Of a stretch of 64,000 nt of DNA, positions 63,436 through 64,000 are shown in pieces. Numbering within the stretch: position 1 is the first letter of the stretch; every line of letters begins with the position of its first letter. The DNA comes from Pseudomonas sp. LS44 (GTDB lineage Bacteria; Pseudomonadota; Gammaproteobacteria; Pseudomonadales; Pseudomonadaceae): NCBI RefSeq assembly GCF_024730785.1, contig NZ_CP102830.1:3882001-3946000 (forward strand), in the 5' to 3' direction. Position numbers and translations under genes: made by a program. The notes below the pieces were generated by a model. It ran no database searches, had not been told where the DNA came from, and worked only from the letters and a program-made list of their open reading frames with translations.

Positions 63436-63471
63436 TTTCCCCGAATCACCCACGCCAGTATCCTGAGTCCC

Positions 63472-64000
63472 ATGGCCGGACTGATCCCACAATCCTTCAT
63501 CGATGACCTACTGAACCGCACCGACATTGTCGACGTGGTGAGTTCGCGCATCCAACTGAAGAAGACTGGCAAGAATTTCAGCGCCTGCTGCCCCTTTCAC
63601 AAGGAAAAAACGCCGTCCTTCAGCGTCAGCCCGGACAAGCAGTTCTATTACTGCTTCGGCTGTGGCGCAGGCGGCAACGCGCTCGGCTTTATCATGGACC
63701 ACGACAACCTGGACTTCCTCCAGGCTGTCGAGGACCTGGCCAAATCCGCCAGCATGGAAATACCGCGCGAGGAAGGCGGACGGCAAAACAAGCCGCGCCA
63801 ACCCACTGATTCTCCGCTCTATCCGCTGCTGGCTGCGGCCGCCGACTACTATCGCCAAGCCCTGAAAAGCCACCCCACGCGCAAGGCCGCAGTCGATTAC
63901 CTGAAAGGTCGCGGCTTGTCCGGCGAGATCGCCCGAGATTTCGGCCTGGGCTTCGCTCCTCCGGGCTGGGACAACCTGCTCAAGCACTTGGGCAGCGATA
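63472..64000 (+). CDS. dnaG: DNA primase, N-terminal part (cut by window edge)
   Basis: Synthesises RNA primers at the replication fork. The first 176 residues are present and the frame is open at the right edge. The start at the ATG 63472 gives MAGLIPQSFIDDLLNRTDIV. The zinc-binding CHC2 domain is complete (CCPFHKEKTPSF and YYCFGCGAGGNA, about 39-70). From memory, Pseudomonas often has a GatB/YqeY-domain gene between rpsU and dnaG; here only 143 non-coding bases separate them. Confidence 0.96.
   Translation, partial: MAGLIPQSFIDDLLNRTDIVDVVSSRIQLKKTGKNFSACCPFHKEKTPSFSVSPDKQFYYCFGCGAGGNALGFIMDHDNLDFLQAVEDLAKSASMEIPREEGGRQNKPRQPTDSPLYPLLAAAADYYRQALKSHPTRKAAVDYLKGRGLSGEIARDFGLGFAPPGWDNLLKHLGSD

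Overview
The window is a stretch of core chromosome from a Pseudomonas species, probably close to the P. aeruginosa lineage. The evidence is the protein sequences (Vfr, RpoB, LptD, EF-Tu and TyrZ-type TyrRS all read as Pseudomonas orthologues), high G+C coding bias, and gene order. From memory, that order matches the PAO1 blocks PA4264-PA4280 (rpoC to birA) and PA0668 down to about PA0577 (tyrZ to dnaG). No transposase, integrase, phage gene, toxin-antitoxin pair or CRISPR array is visible.

Layout. (1) 1-11228, minus strand: the transcription/translation superoperon, read from tRNA-Tyr, tRNA-Gly and tRNA-Thr through tufB, tRNA-Trp, secE, nusG, rplK, rplA, rplJ, rplL, rpoB and rpoC (rpoC runs off the left edge). 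(2) 11372-13765, minus: birA, coaX and a SPOR-domain protein. (3) 13859-19580, minus: a complete rRNA operon (16S, tRNA-Ile, tRNA-Ala, 23S, 5S) with three readable tandem promoters, two boxA sites and a terminator. (4) 19596-31227: tyrZ-type tyrS, an M23 peptidase, anmK, erpA, argC, hemJ, a nitronate monooxygenase family protein, a DUF805 protein, an SDR, a HIT protein, coq7, an OsmC protein and vfr. (5) 31286-36823, minus: rpe, gph, trpE, trpG, trpD and trpC. (6) 37065-41613, minus: a four-gene polyamine/GABA-type ABC transporter resembling agtABCD, interrupted by short dispersed repeats. (7) 41875-45363: a DUF3530 protein, then amgK, murU and a DnaJ-like gene. (8) 45491-53146, plus: lptD, surA, pdxA, rsmA, apaG, apaH, glpE. 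(9) 53429-58252, plus: prkA, yeaH and a spoVR family gene. (10) 58293-64000: a palindromic repeat, a DUF4136 protein, cca, folK and folB, plsY, tsaD, rpsU and the start of dnaG.

Most genes serve gene expression, cell-envelope construction and recycling (LptD, SurA, AnmK, AmgK, MurU, M23 peptidase, PlsY), or cofactor and amino-acid synthesis (trp, argC, pdxA, folB/folK, coaX, birA, coq7, hemJ). The least understood unit is prkA-yeaH-spoVR, a conserved stress-linked module of unresolved biochemistry. I found no convincing new system. The most distinctive signals are the intact trpE-trpG junction (a prophage/tailocin site in relatives), the tyrZ-rrn-birA junction, and dispersed palindromic repeats whose GTAG ends supply the stop codons of several genes.
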